From Pseudomonadota bacterium (GTDB lineage: Bacteria; Pseudomonadota; Gammaproteobacteria; Burkholderiales; Thiobacillaceae): a DNA stretch of 40,936 bases. A model generated the notes under the pieces. That model was not told the DNA's origin, ran no database searches, and saw only the letters and a program-made list of their open reading frames with translations. The DNA lies in assembly GCA_030684775.1 (NCBI GenBank), contig JAUXXW010000156.1:1-40936 (forward strand), read 5' to 3'. The translations under genes and the position numbers were made by a program. Positions 33,964 through 40,936 of this stretch are shown piece after piece (the first letter of the stretch is position 1; the number at the start of each line of letters is the position of its first letter).

Positions 33964-34123
33964 TTGCAGGTTTGGTCTGTTGCCATGCAATTTGATTGAT
34001 TTATTGCGGCATTAAGTAAGAACGCTTAACAATTGTGTAAGATTGAAGTGTCACAGTGCTTGCTGTACTGGATCAAGACTGGTAAGAATCTTCCACATCT
34101 GTAAGGCGGTTTAACTTAACATA

Positions 34124-36505
34124 ATGCTCGAAACCGAATACCAACACCCCCTGATGAAGGCTTACTGGGCCCAACTCGACACCGGTTTCAAGCCGATCGA
34201 GGATGTGTTCGAGGACGTCATGGCGGAAGCCCTGGCCATCCTCAGCCGCGAGGGCATCGACGCTTACCTGGAATCCGCCGGCGTCATCGGCAAGCTGGGG
34301 CGTGGCGTCGAACCCATGCTGGCGTTCATGGAGGAGTGGCCGACCACCGCCAAGGCCATCGGCGAGAGCGGCCTGCCCGCGGTCATGGCCATGATCCAGC
34401 GCATGCAGAAGTCGCCCAACGGCAAAGCCATCACCCCCTTCCTGGAAACCCTGGCGCCGGTGGCGCGCAAGTTGCGCTCTCAGGAACGAATGGGGCGTTA
34501 CCTGGACATCTGCCTGGGTTTCATGGAGCGCACCACCGGTTCCATTCACGGCCACCACACCACCTTCCCCAGCCCCGGCCTGCCCGATTTCTTCGCCCAG
34601 GCGCCGTTCCTGATCGGCCAGCTCACCCTGTCCGGTCTCAGGAACTGGGTGGAATACGGCGTTGCCAACTACCGCACCCATCCGGAACGGCAGAAGGATT
34701 ACTTCAGTCTGCAATCCGCCGACAGCCGCGCGGTGTTGCAACGCGAACGCCACGGCACCCTGTTCATGGACGTGGAGCGCAAGCTCGACCTCTACCTGCG
34801 CGGCCTCTGGAATGACGCCGATCAACTGGTTCCCTATTCCACCGCCTTCGACGAACTGCGCAAGCCGGTGCCCTACTACGACAAGCTGGGCATGCGGATA
34901 CCGGATGTGTACGACGACTTCATCCTCCCTCTCCCCTCGGGAGAGGGCCGGGGTGAGGGTGCGGCGGTGGATCAGGCGTTGTCGGTTGATTCGGCGTTGC
35001 TCCCTCACCCCCAGCCCCTCCCCCCGGGGGGGAGGGGAGAAATCCGCATCACCGGCCTCGACCGTTACCGCGCCACCCTGGCCCACATGGTCGGCCACCG
35101 CCGCTGGAGCGAAGCCCAGATCGCCGACAACTGGAGTCCGTTCCAGCGCATGGCGGTGGAGTTTTTCGAGGACTGCCGCGTCGAAACGCTGCTTTGCCGC
35201 GAATATCCCGGCCTCGAGCGCATCTTTCTGGCCCTGCATCCGAAGCCGGTCGAAGACGCCTGCGACCCGGAGACCGTTTCCTGCCTGCGTCACCGCATGG
35301 CCATGTTGTCGCGCGCCCTGCTCGACCCGGATCATGGCTACGGCGATGCCGACCTGCTCGACTTCGTAAAACGCTTCCACGACCTGATGGCTACGGGAGT
35401 GGCCAGCACCAAGGAAATCGCCACCCTGGCGCTGAGCTACGTCGCCAAGACCCGCCGCCAGACCGACCAGCTGGCCAAGGTCCACTTCACCGACACCGTG
35501 GTCGACTACCGCGACGACAACCGCCAGATGTGGAAATTCATCGAGGATAGCGATGATGAGGAGATGTTCGAGAAGGAGAAGAAGCGCACGCCGAGCGATG
35601 AAATCAAAGGCCTGCCGCCGCGCCACTACCCGGAATGGGACTACCACAGCCAGAGCTACCGCCCGGACTGGGCCAGCGTCTACGAGGCCCTGCACCCGAA
35701 AGGGAATCCCGCCGACATCGACAAGCTGCTGTTGAAGCATGGCGCCCTGGCCAAGCGACTGAAGCGCATCCTCGATCTACTCAAGCCGCAGGACAAGGTA
35801 CGCATCCGCTACCAGGAAGAGGGGAGCGAACTCGATCTGGACGTGGCCCTGCGTTCCCTGATCGACTTCAAGGGCGGCGCCACGCCCGACCCGCGCATCA
35901 ACATGAGCCATCGCACCAACGGCCGCGACATCTCGGTGATGTTGCTGCTCGACCTGTCGGAATCGCTCAACGAGAAAGCGGCGGGCGGTGATCAGACCAT
36001 CCTTGAACTCAGCCAGGAAGCCGTCTCGCTGCTGGCCTGGGCGGTGGAACAACTGGGCGACCCGTTCGCCATCGCCGGCTTCCACTCCAACACCCGCCAC
36101 GACGTGCGCTACCTGCACATCAAGGGCTACAGCGAGCGCTGGGGCGACGACGCCAAGGGTCGCCTGGCCGCCATGCAGGCCGGTTATTCAACCCGCATGG
36201 GCGCCGCCATGCGCCACGCCGCCCACTATCTGGAAGCGCGCCCCGCCGACAAAAAGCTGATGCTCATCCTCACCGATGGCCAGCCTTCCGACATCGACAC
36301 TAACGACGACCAGTTGCTGATCGAAGATACCCGCCAGGCGGTCAAGGAACTCGACCGCAAAGGCATCTTCACCTACTGCATCAGCCTCGACCCGAAGGCT
36401 GACGAATACGTGAGCAACATTTTCGGTCGGCAATACACCGTGATCGACAACATCCAGCGACTGCCGGAGAAGCTGCCCGAGTTGTTTTTAGCACTCACAA
36501 AGTAG
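34124..36505 (+). CDS. cbbO: CbbO, VWA-domain RuBisCO activase adaptor
   Basis: 793 residues. The N-terminal helical region (to about 560) is like NorD/CbbO. The C-terminal von Willebrand A domain begins with VMLLLDLSESL (MIDAS Asp-x-Ser-x-Ser near 610), then the Thr/Asp metal segment and LTDGQPSDID near 718. CbbO docks on RuBisCO and on the CbbQ ring. Residues 268-306 (LPLPSGEGRGEG ... PLPPGGRGE) are an in-frame translated REP-like element between DVYDDFI and IRITGLDRYR, so the protein is about 39 residues longer than expected. No close SD before the ATG. AT-rich DNA of the insert runs up to the start. Confidence 0.93.
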   Translation: MLETEYQHPLMKAYWAQLDTGFKPIEDVFEDVMAEALAILSREGIDAYLESAGVIGKLGRGVEPMLAFMEEWPTTAKAIGESGLPAVMAMIQRMQKSPNGKAITPFLETLAPVARKLRSQERMGRYLDICLGFMERTTGSIHGHHTTFPSPGLPDFFAQAPFLIGQLTLSGLRNWVEYGVANYRTHPERQKDYFSLQSADSRAVLQRERHGTLFMDVERKLDLYLRGLWNDADQLVPYSTAFDELRKPVPYYDKLGMRIPDVYDDFILPLPSGEGRGEGAAVDQALSVDSALLPHPQPLPPGGRGEIRITGLDRYRATLAHMVGHRRWSEAQIADNWSPFQRMAVEFFEDCRVETLLCREYPGLERIFLALHPKPVEDACDPETVSCLRHRMAMLSRALLDPDHGYGDADLLDFVKRFHDLMATGVASTKEIATLALSYVAKTRRQTDQLAKVHFTDTVVDYRDDNRQMWKFIEDSDDEEMFEKEKKRTPSDEIKGLPPRHYPEWDYHSQSYRPDWASVYEALHPKGNPADIDKLLLKHGALAKRLKRILDLLKPQDKVRIRYQEEGSELDLDVALRSLIDFKGGATPDPRINMSHRTNGRDISVMLLLDLSESLNEKAAGGDQTILELSQEAVSLLAWAVEQLGDPFAIAGFHSNTRHDVRYLHIKGYSERWGDDAKGRLAAMQAGYSTRMGAAMRHAAHYLEARPADKKLMLILTDGQPSDIDTNDDQLLIEDTRQAVKELDRKGIFTYCISLDPKADEYVSNIFGRQYTVIDNIQRLPEKLPELFLALTK
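34927..35039. repeat. Composite REP-like element inside cbbO (family E)
   Basis: Left hairpin CCCTCTCCC-ctc-GGGAGAGGG, then CCGGGGTGAGGG; a 40-base middle; CCCTCACCCC, then the right hairpin CCCCTCCCCCC/GGGGGGGAGGGG. The outer GGGGTGAGGG and CCCTCACCCC also pair. This is the form of a common intergenic element. Here it keeps the cbbO frame open. Confidence 0.88.
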
Positions 36506-36541
36506 ACCGGGCATGGCGGCGCGGCTCACGGCGGGAGTGTG

Positions 36542-36832
36542 TCAGTTCTGTATTTCGACCGCGCTGGTGAACATCAGCAGGCCGTAATCGCGTTCATAGT
36601 TGGCATGCAGGCGCTCGACGATGCGCCCGCACAATGCGGCATCGCCAATGACCTCGATGCGGATGTTGCCGCCAGCGCTCCATTTTCCGGTGCGCAAGCC
36701 ATGGGTGCCGCGCCCGCGCGCTTCGGAAATGGTGTAACCCTTGGCGCCGAGCGCCATGATTTCCTTGATTAGGATGTCCTCCAGCACCTCTTCGGTCAGG
36801 ATGGTGAGCAACAACATGGCTTGTGCCGTCAT
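36542..36832 (-). CDS. SbtB-like P-II protein
   Basis: 96 residues from MTAQAMLLLTILTEEVLED; the longer frame is the sbtA end. The P-II fold is seen: beta strand LLLTILTE, KEIMALGAKGYTISEARGRG, T-loop region GTHGLRTGKWSAGG, then NIRIEVIGD and VERLHANYERDYGLLMFTSAVEI. The C-terminal redox CxxxxC extension of cyanobacterial SbtB is absent. SbtB binds adenyl nucleotides (cAMP, AMP, ADP, ATP) and controls SbtA. It starts five bases after sbtA, so they are one transcript. A GlnK-type role is less likely given the neighbour. Confidence 0.85.
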   Translation of the reverse strand: MTAQAMLLLTILTEEVLEDILIKEIMALGAKGYTISEARGRGTHGLRTGKWSAGGNIRIEVIGDAALCGRIVERLHANYERDYGLLMFTSAVEIQN

Positions 36833-36837
36833 CGGGA

Positions 36838-37782
36838 TCAGCCTCCACTCGCGTGTATGGTTTTGGCCATCCACAGATAAACCGGGATGCCCACGAAAAT
36901 ATTGAAGGGAAAGGTCATGCCCAGAGAGGCGCCGATGGACAGCGCCGGGTTCGCCTCGGGCACCGCGATACGCATTGCGGCCGGCGCGGCGATGTAGGAG
37001 GCGCTGGCATACAACGTCGCCAGCAGGAAGGTGCCGCCGACCGAGAGACCGAGCATCCAGCCAGTGAAGGTGCCGAGCGTGGCGGAGAAGAGCGGCATCA
37101 CGACCGCGAAGCCGGCGAGGAAGGCGCCATATTCGCGCAGCGCGGCGATGCGCGACGATGCCACCAGGCCCATTTCGAGCAGGAACAGCGCGAGCACGCC
37201 CTTGAACAGATCGAAGAACAGCTTGTCGAGCGGCTTGATGCCCTCGGAACCGGCGACGAAGCCGATGAGCAGGCCGCCGGCCAGTAGATAGATGCTCTTG
37301 CCGAAAAAGACCTCGTGCAGCAGCTTGCCCCAGCGCACCTGGCCCTGGCCATGGCGCGCCAGGATGACGCCGATCATCAGTGCCGGAATTTCCAGCAGAA
37401 CCAGATAGACGATCAGGTAACCCTCGAAATCGAGGAGTTCCTTGCCGAGCAGGGTGATGCCCACGGAAAAGGTCACGACGCTGACCGAGCCATAGTGGGC
37501 GGCGATCGAGGCGGAGTCGGCGCGGCTCATGCGGCCCAGGAGGCGCAACACCGGAAAGGCGACCAACGGGATCACGGCGCCTATGAGGACGATGATCAGG
37601 CCGTCGACGAGCAGATCACCGACCTGGTGCTTGGCCAGTTCAACCCCGCCCTTGAGACCGATCGCCAGCAGGATGAAGATGGACAAGGCCTCGTAGATGC
37701 TGCCGGGGATTTTCAGATCGGAGCGCAACAGACCGGCGATCACGCCGAGCACGAAGAACAGGACGACGGGTTCGAAGTTCAT
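36838..37782 (-). CDS. SbtA-type sodium-dependent bicarbonate transporter
   Basis: 314 residues, about ten membrane segments in two inverted halves. Recognisable blocks: FFVLGVIAGLLRSDLKIPGSIYEALSIFILLAIGLKGG, then AHYGSVSVVTFSVGI, LLEIPALMIGV, FLLEMGLVASSR and the second half SASYIAAPAAMRIAVPEANPALSIGASLGMTFPFNIFVGIPVY. SbtA imports HCO3- with Na+ at high affinity in cyanobacteria. Followed by sbtB. Located convergent to cbbMQO, so it probably supplies inorganic carbon to the form II enzyme. Confidence 0.9.
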   Translation of the reverse strand: MNFEPVVLFFVLGVIAGLLRSDLKIPGSIYEALSIFILLAIGLKGGVELAKHQVGDLLVDGLIIVLIGAVIPLVAFPVLRLLGRMSRADSASIAAHYGSVSVVTFSVGITLLGKELLDFEGYLIVYLVLLEIPALMIGVILARHGQGQVRWGKLLHEVFFGKSIYLLAGGLLIGFVAGSEGIKPLDKLFFDLFKGVLALFLLEMGLVASSRIAALREYGAFLAGFAVVMPLFSATLGTFTGWMLGLSVGGTFLLATLYASASYIAAPAAMRIAVPEANPALSIGASLGMTFPFNIFVGIPVYLWMAKTIHASGG

Positions 37783-37817
37783 TTTCTGGCTCCTGGCGGC
37801 TGATGGCCCGCCGACGC

Positions 37818-38123
37818 TTATTCGTCTTCGCCCAGTTCCGGGTCCCAGCCGCGCTCACGACCGCGCGCGGTGGCCCAGGCATACAACTCCGCGTGGCGCT
37901 GACGTAATTCGTCCGGGAGCCGGCTGGGCAGGTTGCCGTATTGGTCCCACTGCTCTTCGTTCTGGTTCATCAGGTTCTGCAGGCGAGGCAGATCCCAGCC
38001 CGCGCAGTCTTCGTCTCTGGGAATCAGGTTGAATAGCCAGGCATCGAGCACGACGCGGCCGAGCATGGTGATGCCATGCGTGTCTTCGTTGAACCCACAA
38101 TAAACCATGCTTTTATCTTTCAT
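37818..38123 (-). CDS. Unknown 101-aa protein beside sbtA
   Basis: 101 residues; a start at Met6 (MVYCGFNEDTHGITML) is also possible. Acidic and Trp-rich, soluble: WLFNLIPRDEDCAGWDLPRLQNLMNQNEEQWDQYG, then a helical RLPDELRQRHAELYAWATARGRERGW. No motif recognised. It lies 35 bases before sbtA on the same strand, so it is probably in the same operon, after the protease. Confidence 0.7.
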   Translation of the reverse strand: MKDKSMVYCGFNEDTHGITMLGRVVLDAWLFNLIPRDEDCAGWDLPRLQNLMNQNEEQWDQYGNLPSRLPDELRQRHAELYAWATARGRERGWDPELGEDE

Positions 38124-38180
38124 GCGGCTTCCGTCCGGGGGGGAATGGATTGATTCGCGTCGGCGAACGCGGGCGAGTTG

Positions 38181-39005
38181 CTAGTCGAGCCATTTGCCGA
38201 GATAGGCGTTGATCACGTCGATCACGGCTTGCGATTTGATCACCAGACCGAGGTCGATCATTTCCGAGCCCATGACCATGCCGTGGTTGTTGGCGGGCAC
38301 TGGAATCGGTACCAGATGATTGGCTTCCTCGCGGAAAAATACGGCGGCGACCACGCCCGCGAAGAGGAATTTCTTTCCGGCGTTCTGGCTGGGGCGCATC
38401 GTGTCGGGCTGATAGACGAATACCGGGCTGCCGCTGGAGCCGGGGTATACCGCCGCGTCGATGAGGAACTCGGGGCGGCCTTCGAAATCGAGCGCCATCG
38501 GCGTCGCGGTGGTGCCGCGGCGCAGGATAGGCATCAGATTGACCTGATCCCAGACACCGCTGGGGTAGCCGACAAACAGAATTTCTTCAAGGGCGTCGAG
38601 CGCGCGCGTCGTGGCTGCGTCGGGCGCCAGACGGCTGTCTATGACGTGGTAGTACAACTCGACACCTTGATCGTGCGCGGCCTGTTCCAGCGGACGCATG
38701 GGAATGATGGCGAGATCAACCTCCGGGTCCGGATGCAGAAACCAGGCGTGAGGAAAATCGTCAATGTTGAGTTGGAAGCGCTGACCGAAGATCGGCTGGC
38801 CATTGCGCTTCTGGGTGAACACCAGGCCGCCGCGGCGCACACCATCGACCAGATGCCGGTTGGTGACGATGAAGGTGTGGGTGCCACGCGCGTGCGCATG
38901 GCTGACTACAAAGGCCGTGCCGGAACCTTCGCTACCGTCATCCAGCACGGTATCGACCCGGATGGTGTTGAACAGCAGTTTCTTGGTGATCGAGTTGATT
39001 TCCAT
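38181..39005 (-). CDS. Trypsin-like serine peptidase, cytoplasmic
   Basis: 274 residues with no signal peptide. The chymotrypsin-fold triad is visible: His51 in VTNRHLVDG, Asp97 in DPEVDLAIIP, Ser191 in PGSSGSPVF. SGTAFVVSHA and FVGYPSGVWDQVN are usual family blocks. No PDZ domain. It reads toward the 101-aa gene and sbtA/sbtB; gap 57 bp. A role in turnover of proteins of the carbon-fixation set is possible but only inferred from place. Confidence 0.85.
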   Translation of the reverse strand: MEINSITKKLLFNTIRVDTVLDDGSEGSGTAFVVSHAHARGTHTFIVTNRHLVDGVRRGGLVFTQKRNGQPIFGQRFQLNIDDFPHAWFLHPDPEVDLAIIPMRPLEQAAHDQGVELYYHVIDSRLAPDAATTRALDALEEILFVGYPSGVWDQVNLMPILRRGTTATPMALDFEGRPEFLIDAAVYPGSSGSPVFVYQPDTMRPSQNAGKKFLFAGVVAAVFFREEANHLVPIPVPANNHGMVMGSEMIDLGLVIKSQAVIDVINAYLGKWLD

Positions 39006-39418
39006 GATGGTGTCTTTTCCGCGTTCAGGCCGTGGCCGGTATTGTCATGCTGAATAAGTTGTCGCGGGCGGCATCGCCCTGTCTTGCCTGGACGTCGGTG
39101 ATGGCATGTTCCTCGGAGTCGAGACGATTGTCCTGTCCAGCCACTTGAAGGGGCGGCCCGCCGCGCCCTCTCGCCCATCTGTTTTTTCAGGTTTGAAAAC
39201 AAGTGATTGGCCCTGAATTCAGGCAGGCGTTCACTCAACTGATGCAAGTTCGCTTCGCCTGAAGCATCCTTCTGGTAGAAGCCGTCGCCAACGATCCCAT
39301 CGGGTAAAAATGGCGTTCCTGATTCGCATGGCCGAAGCACTGTAAATCATTCCATGGCCATATCAGAAAACGTTGATATTATACCCGCAGCCCTTACGTT
39401 CCCGCTGCCACTTCGCCC
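39006..39418. other. Intergenic region between divergent genes
   Basis: 413 bp. A minus-strand open frame (38906-39340) overlaps the peptidase start, is Arg/Pro/Ser-rich and has no SD, so it is not called. The region should hold promoters for the peptidase and for the 39419 gene. A short AT-rich stretch (gttgatattatacc, 39372-39385) is a possible -10 area. No repeat seen. Confidence 0.5.
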
Positions 39419-40564
39419 ATGTTCTCCCACCGCTCCAGCATCGACAGCGCCCTGCGCAGCTTCAAGATCGATGGCCACATGCTGTGCTACAACAGCTTCG
39501 TCCCCAGGCTATACAACTGGTGTCTGTCGATGGGCTTTTCCCCCGGCAGGATCATGCCTTCCCGCGCCTTTTGCTCGGATGAAAGCCAGGGGTTTCCAAT
39601 CATCCTGATCGCCAAGCATTTTGGCGCGTTTCCCTTCAACCATGGCCGCGTCGGCGGCATTGTCTCGGTTGATCGGCACGGACCCCATGCCGACCATGGC
39701 AAGGATTTGGTGCTACTCCAGGCCAGCCACGTCGGTTACGACCCCGTCAGCGGTGAGTTTGGTGTTTATCGAAGGCTGTTCACGGATCAAGCGCACAGCA
39801 GTTGTAGCTGCGGCAAGATCGGTCGCATCCTCGCCTGGTATAAGACCGAGTATGCCTACGCCCGCGAGAATATCCGCCTGCTGCGCCATGAGGGTCGGCT
39901 TGCCGTCCTGATCGACTACCAGCTCATCGCGAGTCCGCGCGCCCAGGGGCTGTTCCTGTTATTTGAAAATCTGGTGCGGGATGTCGAAGGCGGTTTGCCT
40001 CGCCCTTTGTCGACACGCAGTACCGGGCATATTTTCCTGGCCGCGGAGGCTCTGATCGAGCGCCTTGGCGAAGCCGAGTGGCCACAATCGGGTAGCGTTC
40101 CCATCGGGGATAATCTTGCCGCCGATGATTTCTACTTTCAGCACAAGGGGGGCTACCTGGATCCCTTGCAGGATCAATTGGAGAGCAACCTGATCGCCCC
40201 CATGCCCTGGATACTCACCTCGAAGCACCCGTTGTTGACCGCGGCATGCGCCAACACCTTGGCGGAATTCGACCGCACTTATCGCAGCATCGTGCAGGAT
40301 GCTTCCATGCGAGACCGCAATCTGCTGTTCCTGGCTGGCCTCAATATCGACATTTCGCCTCAGCCGGGCGAAGACTTTCCACTGACCAAATTCGTGCCCT
40401 GGGCAGCCTATCTGCAACGCGCCGATGGCGGGCGGGAAATCCTCGAGCAGGATGAACTGCTGGAACGGTTGTCTGCCGAGTCAAGCAGCAACCCCGCCCA
40501 GATCAATCTGGAACAGTCGATTGAGGCAATGTCCAACAAACGCGAAGTCGCGGTGCGCATCTAG
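39419..40564 (+). CDS. Possible LCIB-like beta-carbonic anhydrase, long form
   Basis: 381 residues; no clear SD, and Met21 could be the start. The first part has a Cys/His pattern like LCIB-family carbonic anhydrases: AFCSDE near 51-55 (family CRDE), QASHVGYDPVSGEFGVYRR near 101-119 (family PHIGI...GxVGxVxR), and SSCSCGK near 127-133 (family xACGA). Cys52, His104 and Cys129 or Cys131 could bind zinc. The Arg after the first Cys is Ser here, a departure. The rest (about 200 residues) is helical with no assigned fold. Soluble, no signal peptide. It sits in the bicarbonate/RuBisCO island, which fits. Family call is tentative; otherwise unknown. Confidence 0.45.
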   Translation: MFSHRSSIDSALRSFKIDGHMLCYNSFVPRLYNWCLSMGFSPGRIMPSRAFCSDESQGFPIILIAKHFGAFPFNHGRVGGIVSVDRHGPHADHGKDLVLLQASHVGYDPVSGEFGVYRRLFTDQAHSSCSCGKIGRILAWYKTEYAYARENIRLLRHEGRLAVLIDYQLIASPRAQGLFLLFENLVRDVEGGLPRPLSTRSTGHIFLAAEALIERLGEAEWPQSGSVPIGDNLAADDFYFQHKGGYLDPLQDQLESNLIAPMPWILTSKHPLLTAACANTLAEFDRTYRSIVQDASMRDRNLLFLAGLNIDISPQPGEDFPLTKFVPWAAYLQRADGGREILEQDELLERLSAESSSNPAQINLEQSIEAMSNKREVAVRI

Positions 40565-40665
40565 TCTCCCGGTCTCCCGATAACTGATGCAGGTTGCGTC
40601 AGACGAATATCGGAACTCCCTTGGCAGTCCCGGAATGCTTGTTTCACCGGCCACAGCGAGTGATT

Positions 40666-40694
40666 CAGCGCTTGCCTGAATCAGGCAAGCGCTG
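40666..40694. terminator. Perfect 14-bp inverted repeat
   Basis: CAGCGCTTGCCTGA-a-TCAGGCAAGCGCTG, about 100 bp after the LCIB-like gene. No T-run directly after it. Could end that transcript or be part of the repeat block. Confidence 0.5.
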
Positions 40695-40696
40695 TG

Positions 40697-40936
40697 ACTG
40701 TCAGCTTTCTTTCATGCCCCCCCGCGTTGGCACTGGTTTGATGTAATTACAGGCTGCCAGGATTATCCTAAGTCCAGCGGTTGAAGCCGTAGACGCGTAG
40801 GTTGGGCAAAGCGCAGCGTGCCCAACTTGGCGACGGGTTGTTGGGCACGCTGCGCTTTGCCCAACCTACGTCTACTGTCAGCTTTCTTTCCTGCCCCCCC
40901 CGCGTTGGCACTGGTTTGATGTAATTACAGGCTGCC
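40697..40936. repeat. 62-bp direct repeats around a REP unit, to the window end
   Basis: actgtcagctttctttc...gtaattacaggctgcc occurs at 40697-40758 and at 40874-40936. The copies differ by one substitution and one extra C in a C-run. The offset is 177 bp. The second copy ends exactly at the window end, so more copies may follow. No gene is seen in 40565-40936. Confidence 0.85.
40796..40870. repeat. REP-like palindrome family A, copy 5
   Basis: Full inverted repeat as at 1289-1363, placed between the two 62-bp direct repeats. Confidence 0.9.

Noticed and set aside
34073-35740. 555-aa frame antisense to cbbO
   Set aside because: Shadow frame; no domains, no SD.
38906-39340. 144-aa minus-strand frame before the peptidase
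   Set aside because: Overlaps the peptidase start in another frame, low-complexity Arg/Ser/Pro composition, no SD.

Overview
The window reads as chromosome of a GC-rich, chemolithoautotrophic proteobacterium, most likely a betaproteobacterial sulfur/hydrogen-oxidiser type. The evidence is a form II RuBisCO locus (cbbR, cbbM, cbbQ, cbbO) with an SbtA/SbtB bicarbonate-uptake pair, a HoxH-type [NiFe]-hydrogenase large subunit, a CNP1-like protein, a PEP-CTERM protein, and the conserved lepA-lepB-DUF4845-rnc-era-recO-pdxJ operon. No species is assigned; everything is read directly from the sequence.

Layout. 1-5.2 kb: CNP1-like protein, then a minus-strand group of rubrerythrin, CCG-domain Fe-S oxidoreductase and DUF3501 (peroxide/redox stress), a retropepsin-like protease, and a divergent glutamine amidotransferase plus small protein. 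5.2-9.4 kb: a membrane GGDEF protein, glucokinase, folD, and tRNA-Pro, -Arg and -His. 9.4-12.2 kb: a type IV pilin-like protein and an orphan membrane histidine kinase. 12.2-18.9 kb: the lepA-to-pdxJ housekeeping operon (minus strand), interrupted between era and recO by a hicBA toxin-antitoxin cassette. 19.2-25.7 kb: a PEP-CTERM protein with a sigma-54-like promoter, hoxH with its maturation protease but no small subunit or diaphorase genes, an exported protein built of twelve 12-13-residue repeats, a BI-1/YccA membrane protein, aspartate kinase and a MEKHLA-domain protein. 25.8-27.3 kb: tRNA-Ser, a decayed transposase, and a small exported protein. 27.3-30.2 kb: a phospholipase-D-like nuclease, RsmB-type rRNA methyltransferase and cbbR. 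30.5-40.6 kb: a carbon-fixation island.

Carbon-fixation island. CbbR is divergent from cbbM, with TNA-N7/8-TNA-type sites between them. CbbM is followed by the activase pair CbbQ/CbbO. Convergent to these lie sbtA-sbtB, a 101-aa protein and a cytoplasmic trypsin-like protease. The region ends with a 381-aa protein whose Cys/His pattern suggests an LCIB-like beta-carbonic anhydrase. Together this looks like a carboxysome-free CO2-acquisition module around a form II enzyme. Two AT-rich unknown genes with their own promoter and terminators split cbbQ from cbbO.

A second theme is the density of REP-like palindromes (at least five sequence families). They supply TAG stop codons to several genes, form the tail of HoxH, overlap the start of the PLD-like gene, and one composite unit sits in frame inside cbbO.
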